In this document: in pieces, positions 27,699 through 35,760 of the stretch
How positions within the stretch are numbered: position 1 is the first letter of the stretch
Layout of the letters: every line of letters begins with the position of its first letter
Origin: Thermoanaerobaculia bacterium
GTDB taxonomy: Bacteria; Acidobacteriota; Thermoanaerobaculia; Multivoradales; Multivoraceae
Direction of reading: 5' to 3'
Length of the DNA: 64,000 nt
NCBI GenBank assembly: GCA_022826745.1
Contig: JAJDUI010000008.1
Location: 186,001-250,000, forward strand
Translations under genes and position numbers: made by a program
Notes under the pieces: generated by a model
What the model was told of the DNA's origin: nothing
Seen by the model: the letters and a program-made list of their open reading frames with translations, nothing else
The model's database searches: none

Positions 27699-28402
27699 AC
27701 CGACCCTTCGGGAGGTTTGCGGCCCTCGCCGCGGCGGTGGTGGCCGCGCTGGCGTTCGGGTTCGCCCCGGCCGGGGCTCAGACTGCCGACGACCCGGGTG
27801 TCTACAAGGGCCGGAAGATCGCCGACGTGATGTCGTTTCGGGGCGCCGGCTGGCTGGAGCGCGCCTCGCGCATCCAGGAGGAGAACCCCGACGCGCTGAT
27901 GGCCGCCCTGCCGATCGAGGAAGGGATGCTGGTCGTCGACATCGGTTGCGGCTCGGGCTACTACGCCCGCCGCATGGCCGCGGTGGTCGGCCCGGAAGGC
28001 AGTGTGCTATGCAACGACATTCAGCCGCAGATGCTGCGGATCGCGGAGGAACTCGCCCGGCGCGAGGGCGTCACGAACGTGTCGACGGTGCTGGGCACGG
28101 AGGACGATCCGAAGTTGCCCGAGGGCGAGGTCGACCTGATGCTGCTGGTCGACGTGTACCACGAGTTCTCCCGGCCCGAGCCGATGCTTCATGCGATGCG
28201 AAAGGCGCTCGCGGCCGACGGCGTCATCGCCCTCGTCGAGTTCCGCCTGGAGGGCCGCAGCGCGGCCCACATCAAGCTCGACCACCGGATGTCGATCGAC
28301 CAGGTGATGAAGGAGTGGATTCCGGCCGGCTACGAACTCGTCGAACGGATCGACTCGCTGCCGACCCAGCACCTGTTCCTGTTCCGCGCCGCCCGCGATT
28401 AG
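27695..28402 (+). CDS. Exported class I SAM-dependent methyltransferase
   Basis: A 235-residue protein. GTG 27695 is preferred because it overlaps the S9 stop as GTGA and starts directly at a hydrophobic signal (FAALAAAVVAALAFGFAPAGAQ, split as FAALAAAVVAAL and AFGFAPAGAQ). An ATG at 27671 is also open. SAM motif I is VVDIGCGSGYYARRMA (about residues 80-95), motif II is VLCNDIQPQML, and a DVYHEF acid motif follows. A signal peptide on a SAM-dependent enzyme is odd because SAM is cytoplasmic. Similar proteins exist in Acidobacteria and Planctomycetes, and their location and substrate are unknown to me. Confidence 0.78.
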   Translation: MNRPFGRFAALAAAVVAALAFGFAPAGAQTADDPGVYKGRKIADVMSFRGAGWLERASRIQEENPDALMAALPIEEGMLVVDIGCGSGYYARRMAAVVGPEGSVLCNDIQPQMLRIAEELARREGVTNVSTVLGTEDDPKLPEGEVDLMLLVDVYHEFSRPEPMLHAMRKALAADGVIALVEFRLEGRSAAHIKLDHRMSIDQVMKEWIPAGYELVERIDSLPTQHLFLFRAARD

Positions 28403-28410
28403 AGAAGGCC

Positions 28411-30015
28411 CTACCGGCTCTGCGGCATCGCCGCCGACACGGACTCGCGCCAGGCGTGGAGCCGGTCACGCAGTTCAGCGGCTTTCGCGGACTGCTCGGC
28501 GGCGAGATCGCGCTGCTCGCCCGGGTCGTTCTCCAGGTCGAAGAGCTGCACCGTGCCGTTCTCGAAGTACTCCAGCAGCTTGTAGGCGCCGTCGCGGACA
28601 GCGCCGCCGGGGCTCTGCATCCCGTGATTGCTGTAGTGGGGGAAGTGCCAGTAGATCGCTCCGCGCTCGAAGTCGTCGCCCCTGACCGCCGCGGCGAAGC
28701 TCGTGCCGTCGAGGTGTTGCTCGGGCCTGGCGGGCAGGCCGGCCATCTCCAGCAGCGTGGGATAGAAGTCGGGGCTGATGACCGGCTCGTCGCGGACCGC
28801 GCCGGTCTGGCCCGCTCCCGGCCAGCGCACGATGAGCGGAACCCGGATCCCGCCCTCGTACAGCCAGCCCTTGGCGCCGCGCAGCGGCAGGTTCGACGTG
28901 GAGTAGGCGACGTCCAGCAGGTCGGGGGGAATCTTCCTCGCAGGGTTGCCGAGATTGGCCGCCGCCATTCCTCCGTTGTCCGAGTAGAAGACGACGATCG
29001 TGTTTTCGGTCAGTCCCAGCCGGTCGAGTGTGCTCTGCACGCGTCCCAGGCTGTCGTCGATGGCGGTGACCATCGCCGCGAACTCGACGTTGTCCTGGTG
29101 CTGCTTGATCTTGACGGTGTCCTGGGGCAGCACCCGGTGCTCCTGGTGCGACGGCTGCTCCAGCAGCGCGTCCAGTTGCGCGCGTGAAAGCGGTTCGGGA
29201 TCGTCGGGGTTGCCTTCCAGGAGAAAGGCCGGCTCGGCTGGAGGCTCCATTCGCGCCGCCTTCTCGCGGTACTTCAGGACGAGATCCGGGCGTCCCTCGA
29301 TCGGGTCGTGCACGGCGAAGTGCGACAGGTAGAGGAAGAAGGGGCCGTCCTGGCTCTGTTCGATGAAGTCGACGGCGAAGTCGGTCAGGCGGTCGGTGAG
29401 GTACTCGTCTTCCTCGCCTTCGACGACCAGTCCCGCCATCAGGTACGGCGGGAAGTAGCCGCCGCGCGGGGTCGAGCCGGGGAAGTCGGGCGCCTGCACG
29501 TCGAACCCCTGGTGGAGCGGTCCCGCTTCGTCGACGCCGAGGTGCCACTTGCCGAAGATCGCGGTGCTGTAGCCGTGTTCCCTGAGGGCTTCGGCGAGCG
29601 TCACTTCCTCCAGCGGCAGGGCCGCCAGCTTCTCGGCGCTCAACAGCCGTTCGAAGGCATGCGCCCTTCGGCCCGGCAACCAGTCCGTCAGGCGCAGCCT
29701 TGCCGGGTACTTGCCGGTCAGCAGCGAGGCCCGCGTGGGCGAACAGACGTGCGTCGCCGCGTACGCGTTGGTGAAGCGCACGCCCTGCTCGGCGAGGGCG
29801 TCGATGTGGGGCGTGTCGTAGAACGTGCTGCCGAAGACGCCGACGTCACGCCATCCCATGTCGTCGACCAGGAAGAAGACGATGTTGGGCGGTCGCTCCG
29901 CCGCGGCCGCGGCAGCCGGCGAGGATGCCGGCGCATCCGGTTCCGCGGTGCAGGCTCCCAGGACGAGAAGCACGCCGAGCGCGGCGAGGCACGCTGGGAA
30001 CAGGCCGCGTTTCAC
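28411..30015 (-). CDS. Type I sulfatase lipoprotein
   Basis: A 534-residue sulfatase. The lipobox LGAC gives lipidated Cys22. The N-terminal metal site is FLVDDMGW (about 48-55), and the formylglycine motif is Cys91-Ser-Pro-Thr-Arg in VCSPTRASLLTGK, with the downstream GKWHLG also present. All expected catalytic elements are there, so it is likely active after maturation by a formylglycine-generating enzyme encoded elsewhere. It hydrolyses sulfate esters, probably of algal or host polysaccharides, in the envelope. Its start overlaps the hemB stop by 4 bp, an odd pairing with a housekeeping gene. Confidence 0.88.
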   Translation of the reverse strand: MKRGLFPACLAALGVLLVLGACTAEPDAPASSPAAAAAAERPPNIVFFLVDDMGWRDVGVFGSTFYDTPHIDALAEQGVRFTNAYAATHVCSPTRASLLTGKYPARLRLTDWLPGRRAHAFERLLSAEKLAALPLEEVTLAEALREHGYSTAIFGKWHLGVDEAGPLHQGFDVQAPDFPGSTPRGGYFPPYLMAGLVVEGEEDEYLTDRLTDFAVDFIEQSQDGPFFLYLSHFAVHDPIEGRPDLVLKYREKAARMEPPAEPAFLLEGNPDDPEPLSRAQLDALLEQPSHQEHRVLPQDTVKIKQHQDNVEFAAMVTAIDDSLGRVQSTLDRLGLTENTIVVFYSDNGGMAAANLGNPARKIPPDLLDVAYSTSNLPLRGAKGWLYEGGIRVPLIVRWPGAGQTGAVRDEPVISPDFYPTLLEMAGLPARPEQHLDGTSFAAAVRGDDFERGAIYWHFPHYSNHGMQSPGGAVRDGAYKLLEYFENGTVQLFDLENDPGEQRDLAAEQSAKAAELRDRLHAWRESVSAAMPQSR

Positions 30016-30992
30016 CGGTTCAGGACTTCCGCGCAGTGGCGTGCGAAGTAGGTCAGGATCATGTCGGCGCCGGCGCGGCGAATCGAGGTCAGCGTCTCAA
30101 GCATCAGGGCGTCGCCGTCCATCCAGCCGTTCGCGGCGACCGCCTGAATCATCGCGTACTCGCCGCTGACCTGGTAGGCGGCGACCGGCAGGTCGACCGC
30201 CTCGCGGACGGCACGGATCACGTCCAGGTAGGCGAGGGCGGGCTTGACCATGATCACATCGGCGCCCTCCTCGACGTCGAGGCGGGCTTCGCGCACGGCC
30301 TCGCGGACGTTCGCCGGGTCCATCTGGTACGTCTTCTTGTCGCCGGCGCGCGGCGCCGAGTCCAGGGCGTCGCGGAACGGCCCGTAGAAGTTCGACGCGT
30401 ACTTGGACGTGTAGCTGAGGATTCCGACCTGGTCGTGGCCCGCGCCGTCGAGGGCGGTGCGGATCGCTCCCACCCGGCCGTCCATCATGTCCGAGGGGGC
30501 GATGACGTCGGCGCCGGCGTCGGCCTGGGAGACGGCGGTGGCGGCGAGGATCTCGAGCGTCGGGTCGTTCAGGATCTCGCCGTCCTCGACCAGTCCGTCG
30601 TGGCCGTCGCTGGAGTACGGATCCATCGCGACGTCGGTGATGACGAGCAGGTCCGGCAGCGCCGACTTGAGTTCACGCACGGCGCGCTGGACCAGACCGT
30701 CCGGGTCCAGGGCGCCGCTGGCGGTGCGGTCCTTCAACTCGTCGTCCACGGCTGGAAACAGCGCCACGGCCGGCACGCCGAGCGTGTGGGCCGCGCGGCT
30801 CTCGGCGACGAGCCGGTCGATCGTCAGCCGTGCCTGGCCGGGCATCGAGTCGATCGGCTCGGCGGCATCCCTGCCCTCCATGACGAACAGCGGGTAGATC
30901 AGCCGGTCCGGGCCGAGGTCCGCTTCGCGGACAAGGGAGCGGATCGCCGCGGAGCGCCGGTTGCGGCGGGGACGGATGGGCAACTGGCGCAT
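30012..30992 (-). CDS. hemB: Delta-aminolevulinic acid dehydratase (porphobilinogen synthase)
   Basis: A 326-residue cytoplasmic enzyme that condenses two 5-aminolevulinate molecules to porphobilinogen, the second common step of heme and tetrapyrrole synthesis. The two active-site lysines are in SYTSKYASNFYGPFR and VIMVKPALAY. The metal-site loop reads DVAMDPYSSDGHDG: the three zinc-binding Cys of the zinc enzymes are replaced by Ala and Asp, so this is the Mg-dependent class. A TAGAAT box lies 8 nt before the ATG on the minus strand. It is followed without a gap by the sulfatase gene. Confidence 0.95.
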   Translation of the reverse strand: MRQLPIRPRRNRRSAAIRSLVREADLGPDRLIYPLFVMEGRDAAEPIDSMPGQARLTIDRLVAESRAAHTLGVPAVALFPAVDDELKDRTASGALDPDGLVQRAVRELKSALPDLLVITDVAMDPYSSDGHDGLVEDGEILNDPTLEILAATAVSQADAGADVIAPSDMMDGRVGAIRTALDGAGHDQVGILSYTSKYASNFYGPFRDALDSAPRAGDKKTYQMDPANVREAVREARLDVEEGADVIMVKPALAYLDVIRAVREAVDLPVAAYQVSGEYAMIQAVAANGWMDGDALMLETLTSIRRAGADMILTYFARHCAEVLNR

Positions 30993-31042
30993 GGCCGGGG
31001 ATTCTACGTCGTCGCATGGAGGGCGGACCTATACTTGCCGCC

Positions 31043-31774
31043 ATGGCGCTCAGGGAGGTATGCCGGGATCTCTGGATCGCCGACCACGACCAGAAGATCC
31101 CCATGGGCTTCACGGTGCCCGCCCGCATGACGGTTGTTCGCCTGGGCGACGGGGAGCTGTGGTTGTACTCGCCGGGGCCGATCGACGACCGGATGGCGGA
31201 GGAGATCAGGAGCCTCGGCCCGGTCCGATACCTGGTCGCGCCGAACCGCTTCCACCACCTTCATCTGCCCACGGCCACGGCGCACTTTCCGGAGGCTGAT
31301 CTTCTTGGCGCTCCCGGTTTGGCGGAGAAGCGCAAGGACATTGCGTTTACGGGAACGTTGGGCGTTGCCTCCGCGTGGGGCACGGAACTGCAGCCGATTC
31401 CCATCGACGGCATGCCCTCCTTCAACGAGGTCGCCTTCTGCCACCGCACGAGCGGGACACTGCTCGTGGCCGACCTGCTGTTCAACCTGCAGCAGGACCT
31501 GGGCTGGCTTGCGTCCCTCTACTTTCGGCTCACCGGAGTCAGCCGTCGGGTCGCGATGAGCCGGATTCTCCGGCTCTCCATCCGCGACCGCGCGGCCTGC
31601 GCGGCGAGCTGTCTGCGCCTGTTGCAGTGCCCGTTCGACCGTCTGATTCCGTGCCATGGCGATGTGGTGGAGGAAGGAGCGAAGCCTCAGGTCGAAGCGG
31701 CGCTCGCGTGGATCTTCAAGGAACTCGAGACGCCTCCCGAGCCGACGCCGGCCGGGGCGGTGCCCGAAGTCTGA
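31043..31774 (+). CDS. DUF4336 protein (metallo-beta-lactamase-like fold)
   Basis: About 243 residues when started at ATG 31043; an ATG at 31016 is in frame but adds nothing conserved and would overlap the promoter. It has the DUF4336 hallmarks LWIADHDQ, ELWLYSPGPID, a core VAPNRFHHLHL and a late PCHGDVV. These resemble the metal-binding strand order of metallo-beta-lactamases, but with fewer His ligands. TATACT lies 7 nt upstream of the start, suggesting a leaderless mRNA. The function is unknown. It is followed after 9 bp by the CoA-transferase gene. Confidence 0.72.
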   Translation: MALREVCRDLWIADHDQKIPMGFTVPARMTVVRLGDGELWLYSPGPIDDRMAEEIRSLGPVRYLVAPNRFHHLHLPTATAHFPEADLLGAPGLAEKRKDIAFTGTLGVASAWGTELQPIPIDGMPSFNEVAFCHRTSGTLLVADLLFNLQQDLGWLASLYFRLTGVSRRVAMSRILRLSIRDRAACAASCLRLLQCPFDRLIPCHGDVVEEGAKPQVEAALAWIFKELETPPEPTPAGAVPEV

Positions 31775-31783
31775 GCCCTCGCG

Positions 31784-32962
31784 ATGTCACTTCCCCTGGC
31801 GGACCTGCGGGTCCTCGATCTGACGATCGCCCGGGCCGGGCCGACCGCGGTGCGGCAGCTCGCGGACTGGGGCGCGGACGTGGTGCGGATCGAACGCCCG
31901 CCGGCGCCCGGCAAGGAGATCGGGATCTCCCGCCGGCTCGGCCACGACTACCAGAACCTCCACCGCAACAAGCGCTGCCTGACGCTGGACCTGAAGAAGA
32001 ACGAGGGCCGCGAGGTGCTGCTGCGCCTGGCGCGCGACGCGGACGTACTGGTCGAGAACTACCGCGCCGACGTGAAGCACCGGCTCGGTTTCGACTACGA
32101 GACCGTGCGGGGGATCAACCCGCGCATCGTCTACGCCAGCGTGTCCGGCTTCGGCCAGACGGGTCCGTACCAGGAACGCGGCGGCGTCGACCAGATCGCC
32201 CAGGGCCTGGGCGGGTTGATGTCGGTGACGGGGCTTCCCGGTCAGGGTCCGGTGCGGGTCGGCACTGCGATCTCCGACTTGGCGGCCGGGCTCTACCTCG
32301 CCTTCGGCATCATGGCCGCTCTCCGCGAGCGCGACCGGTCGGGCGAGGGCCAGTGGGTGAGCACGTCCCTGCTCAAGGCGATGATCGGCATGCTCGACTT
32401 TCAGGCCGCGCGTTACCTGATCGAGGGCGAGGTTCCCGGCCAGCAGGGCAATCACCACCCGACGATCTCGCCGATGGGGACGTTCCCGGCAGCCGACGGC
32501 TGGGTCAACATCGCGGCCACCAGCGGCAAGCACTTTCGGGCGATGTGCCTGGCGCTCGGAGGCGAGGAGCTGCTCGAGCGTCCGGAGTACCGGAACTCGG
32601 CCGGACGAGTCGCCAACCGGGACCGGCTCGAGGACGAAGTCGCGGAGCTGACGCGGCGCTTCGAGGTGGACGAGATCGTCGAGCTGCTCAACGAAGCCGG
32701 TCTTCCCTGCGGTCCGGTCTACGACGTGGGACAGACCTTCGCCGACCCGCAGGTCGAGCACTCCGGGATCGCCGTGCCGCTGGAGCACCCGGACCTCGGC
32801 CCGGTGCGGCTCGTGGGCCAGCCGGTCCGGCTCCGGCGGACGCCCTTCGAACTGCGGCGCCGGGCGCCCGGCCCTGGCGAGCACAGCGACGAGATCCTCG
32901 CCGAGGCGGGCCTGGAAGAGACCGAGATCGAAGCTCTGCGGGCCTCGGGGGTCGTCACGTGA
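31784..32962 (+). CDS. Class III (CaiB/BaiF) acyl-CoA transferase
   Basis: A 392-residue enzyme of the formyl-CoA/carnitine CoA-transferase family. The N-terminal Rossmann part (LADLRVLDLTIARAGPTAVRQLADWGADVVRIE, in parts) and the conserved NKRCLTLDLKK and SGFGQTGPY motifs are clear. The catalytic Asp is expected in GGVDQIAQGLGG. It moves CoA between carboxylic acids. The next gene, an enoyl-CoA hydratase, overlaps it by 4 bp (GTGA), so the pair probably activates and then hydrates an unsaturated acid. The substrate is not known. Confidence 0.88.
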   Translation: MSLPLADLRVLDLTIARAGPTAVRQLADWGADVVRIERPPAPGKEIGISRRLGHDYQNLHRNKRCLTLDLKKNEGREVLLRLARDADVLVENYRADVKHRLGFDYETVRGINPRIVYASVSGFGQTGPYQERGGVDQIAQGLGGLMSVTGLPGQGPVRVGTAISDLAAGLYLAFGIMAALRERDRSGEGQWVSTSLLKAMIGMLDFQAARYLIEGEVPGQQGNHHPTISPMGTFPAADGWVNIAATSGKHFRAMCLALGGEELLERPEYRNSAGRVANRDRLEDEVAELTRRFEVDEIVELLNEAGLPCGPVYDVGQTFADPQVEHSGIAVPLEHPDLGPVRLVGQPVRLRRTPFELRRRAPGPGEHSDEILAEAGLEETEIEALRASGVVT

Positions 32963-33762
32963 ACGTGATCGAACTGCCGACGACGAAGATCGAGGCAAGG
33001 ATCGAAGACGGCGTCGGCTGGCTCACCTACAACAACCCGGAGCGGCGGAACGCGCTCTCGTTCGAGATGCAGATCGCTTCGGCTCTCGCCCTGCGCCGGT
33101 TCCAGGAGGACGACGCGGTGCGGGTCGTCGTGCTGCGTGGCGCGGGCGACCGGGCCTTCGTGTCCGGCGCCGACATCTCGGAATTCGAGAAACTGCGGAC
33201 GACCGTCGAGGCGCGCGAGCGCTACGACCAGGCCGGCCGCGAGACCGGCCGGGCGTTCGCCGCGCTGGAGAAGCCGCTGATCGCGATGATCCGCGGCTAC
33301 TGCCTCGGCGGCGGTCTGGCCACGGCGCTCAACGCGGACCTGCGGATCGCCTCGGAGGACTCGCTGTTCGGGATCCCGGCCGGCCGCCTTGGCGTGGGCT
33401 ACGGCTTCGCCGGGATCAAGGTGCTGGTCGATCTCGTCGGGCCGTCCCGCACCAGCGAGATCCTGCTGACGGCGCGGCGGTTCACGGCCGCAGAGGCGCA
33501 CCACATGGGGCTCGTCGACCGGGTCACGACCGTCGATGACCTGGAGGCCACCGTCCGCGACCTGGCGGGAAGAATGGCTGCGAACGCCCCGTTGACGCTC
33601 CGGGCCGCCAAGCGCGCGGTCAAGGAAGCCACGAAGGACCCGGACCGCCGCGACCTGGACCGCGTGAAGCAACTCGTCGAGGCCTGCTTCCGCTCCGAGG
33701 ACTACGTCGAAGGCCGGAAGGCGTTCCTGGAGAAGCGGCCGCCGCGGTTTCGGGGGCGGTGA
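32959..33762 (+). CDS. Enoyl-CoA hydratase/isomerase (crotonase) family protein
   Basis: A 267-residue crotonase-fold enzyme. The two oxyanion-hole segments are FVSGADISEF and RGYCLGGGLATAL. The C-terminal helices RAAKRAVKE and the YVEGRKAFLEKRPPRF ending are typical of bacterial hydratases. The start is GTG 32959, within the CoA-transferase stop (GTGA); the frame upstream is only a shadow. Crotonases hydrate or isomerise enoyl-CoA thioesters in fatty or aromatic acid breakdown. The precise reaction is not resolvable, and the upstream transferase suggests a CoA-activated substrate. Confidence 0.88.
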   Translation: MNVIELPTTKIEARIEDGVGWLTYNNPERRNALSFEMQIASALALRRFQEDDAVRVVVLRGAGDRAFVSGADISEFEKLRTTVEARERYDQAGRETGRAFAALEKPLIAMIRGYCLGGGLATALNADLRIASEDSLFGIPAGRLGVGYGFAGIKVLVDLVGPSRTSEILLTARRFTAAEAHHMGLVDRVTTVDDLEATVRDLAGRMAANAPLTLRAAKRAVKEATKDPDRRDLDRVKQLVEACFRSEDYVEGRKAFLEKRPPRFRGR

Positions 33763-33802
33763 CGACACCTCCCGTCCTGCCGGAGCGGGCTCGGCGACGG
33801 CT

Positions 33803-34588
33803 GTGAACGAACCGCTGCTCGAACTCGCCAACGTGACGGTCGTGCGCGGCGGCCGGCGGGCGCTCGACGGCGTGACGCTTTCGATCCCGCGCGGACAGAA
33901 CACCGCCGTCCTCGGCCCGAACGGCGCCGGCAAGTCGACCCTTCTGCGGATGCTGAACGGCGAGTTCTTTCCGGTTCGGGGACCCGGCGTCCGGATGCGG
34001 TTGCTGGGCCGGGATCGATGGAATGTCTTCGACATCCGCCGCCAGCTCGGCGTCGTGTCGCACGAACTGCAGGCGACGCACCACGGCTGGCTCTCGGGCC
34101 TGGACGTGGTCTGCTCGGGCTTCTTCGCCAGCGTCGGCGTATACCGGCACCAGGGCCTGACGGACGCACAGCGGCGCCGGGCCGCGGCGGCGGCGGCGAG
34201 CCAGGGCGCGGGCGACCTGCTGGAGCGTCGCTTCGACACACTGTCCTCGGGTGAGCAGCGTCGCCTGCTGCTGGCTCGGGCCCTGGTCCACGAGCCGCAC
34301 ACCCTGCTGCTCGACGAACCGGCCACCGGCCTCGACCTCCATGCGGCCTTCGGCCTGATGGAGCGACTCCGCAGCCTGACGGCGGAAGGTACGACGCTGA
34401 TCGTTGTGACGCATCACGTCGACCAGATCCCGCCGGAGGTCGAACGCGTCGTGCTGCTCAAGGCGGGTCGGGTGTTCGCGGACGGGCCGAAGGACGAAGT
34501 CCTGACCAGCGCGACACTGTCCGAACTGTTCGAGGTCGGTGTGCAGTTGGTGGAGCGCGACGGCCACTTCCAGGTGCTGCCCGGTTAG
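33803..34588 (+). CDS. Stand-alone ABC ATPase
   Basis: A 261-residue single ABC domain starting at GTG 33803. Walker A is GPNGAGKST (residues about 36-44), the signature is LSSGEQRR, Walker B is TLLLDEPATGLD and the switch His is in VVTHHVDQI. The helical subdomain contains SGFFASVGVYRHQGLTD, as in ModF- or YvrA-like ATPases. No permease or binding protein is encoded nearby, so it either works with a distant transporter or has a non-transport role. It follows the hydratase gene by 40 bp. Confidence 0.82.
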   Translation: MNEPLLELANVTVVRGGRRALDGVTLSIPRGQNTAVLGPNGAGKSTLLRMLNGEFFPVRGPGVRMRLLGRDRWNVFDIRRQLGVVSHELQATHHGWLSGLDVVCSGFFASVGVYRHQGLTDAQRRRAAAAAASQGAGDLLERRFDTLSSGEQRRLLLARALVHEPHTLLLDEPATGLDLHAAFGLMERLRSLTAEGTTLIVVTHHVDQIPPEVERVVLLKAGRVFADGPKDEVLTSATLSELFEVGVQLVERDGHFQVLPG

Positions 34589-34597
34589 GCGCCGCCC

Positions 34598-34676
34598 ACT
34601 GGGTGCGCGGGTCTTCTGACCCGCTGCCGCCGCAGGCGGCCTCGAAACGCGCCGGCCGAAGGCCGGCACCTTGCTT
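34598..34676 (+). repeat. Dispersed hairpin repeat, copy 3
   Basis: It reads ACTGGGTGCGCGGGTC, then the stem GCGGGTC-TTCT-GACCCGC (34607-34624), a GCCGCCGCAGGCGGC stem, and the second hairpin GCCGGCC-GAA-GGCCGGC with a CACCTTG tail. Bases 34601-34640 match copy 4 (39 kb, opposite strand) in 39 of 40 positions. It lies between the ABC ATPase and the esterase gene. Confidence 0.72.
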
Positions 34677-34701
34677 CTGGCCGCGCTACGATGCTGGCCA
34701 G

Positions 34702-35760
34702 ATGCCGAAACCGCGCTCAATGAGCCCCGCTGCTACGGCGCTGTTCGTGCTGGCCGGGCCGCTCTTCGCCGACGAGAGCCCCGGCTGCTCGGCTTCCGCG
34801 TCCTCCGCCGCCGGCCTGACCGCTTCGGCGCCACCTGGAACCAGCGTCGACCTGGAGCTTGCCCACGGCGGCCTGATCCGGAGCTACCGCCTCCACCTGC
34901 CGGTCCGCTACGACGGCGCTTCGCCGGCGCCGCTCTGGCTGCACGTCCACGGCTACACCGGCAGCGCGCGGCACAGCGACGGCTGGACCGGTCTCTCGGA
35001 ACTCTCCGACCGCGAGGGTTTCGTACTCGTGTTTCCGCAGGGCACGTCGTTCGAGGCCTCCATGGGTCCGCCGGGCCGGAGCCGGGAGGCGACGATCACG
35101 TCCTGGAACGATCTCGCCTGCAGCGCGCCGCTCAAGCCGGAGGCGCCGGCCTGCCGGGAGGACGCGGACCCGTACCCCTGCCCGCCGGAGTGCGGGACCT
35201 GCGGGCCGTGCAACTGGTGCTCGTGCCATGACGATGTCGGCTACATCGCCGCCCTGATCGACCACCTTTCGGCGGAGCTCTGTATCGACACGGACCGCAT
35301 CTTCGCCTCCGGCTACAGCAACGGCGGCATGTTCGTCCACCGGCTCGGCTGCGCGCTCGGTGAACACCTGGCTGCGGTGGCGCCGATGCACGGTTACCTG
35401 GCGCGCGGCTTCAACTGCGCCGCTGAGGCGCCCGGCCCATCGATGCTGCTGGTCGGCGGTACGAGCGATCGCACCGTCCCGATCGACGGTTCGCACGCCA
35501 GCGACGGCTACGTCTACACGTCGCAGGAAGGGGTGGCGGAGGAGTGGGCCGAGGCGCAGTCCTGCTCAGCCCAACCGGTCGCGGTCGAGACGCCCTGGGA
35601 CGGCCGGCGGGAGCTGAGCTGCGTCGAGTATCCCGGTTGCGCCGGTGGCCGCGCCGTTCGCAGTTGCTCCTGGGACGGCGCCCACGTCTGGCCGCGCGAC
35701 GACGCCGGCAACTTCGGCGGTGAGCTGATGTGGCGCTTCTTTAGCGGCGCGACGCGCTAG
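34702..35760 (+). CDS. Exported PHB-depolymerase/feruloyl-esterase-type alpha/beta hydrolase
   Basis: A 352-residue secreted hydrolase started at ATG 34702; the signal runs to about residue 20 and MSPAAT at 34720 would also work. The nucleophile is Ser206 in ASGYSNGGMF, and the oxyanion strand is PLWLHVHGYTGS. The late acid and His lie in GGTSDRTVPIDG and DGAHVWP. A Cys-rich insertion, CPPECGTCGPCNWCSCHD, precedes DDVGYI, and about 15 Cys occur overall, so disulfides are likely. This is the LpqC-like family, which cleaves polyester or feruloyl esters. Its stop shares a CTAG with the convergent gene's stop. Confidence 0.8.
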   Translation: MPKPRSMSPAATALFVLAGPLFADESPGCSASASSAAGLTASAPPGTSVDLELAHGGLIRSYRLHLPVRYDGASPAPLWLHVHGYTGSARHSDGWTGLSELSDREGFVLVFPQGTSFEASMGPPGRSREATITSWNDLACSAPLKPEAPACREDADPYPCPPECGTCGPCNWCSCHDDVGYIAALIDHLSAELCIDTDRIFASGYSNGGMFVHRLGCALGEHLAAVAPMHGYLARGFNCAAEAPGPSMLLVGGTSDRTVPIDGSHASDGYVYTSQEGVAEEWAEAQSCSAQPVAVETPWDGRRELSCVEYPGCAGGRAVRSCSWDGAHVWPRDDAGNFGGELMWRFFSGATR

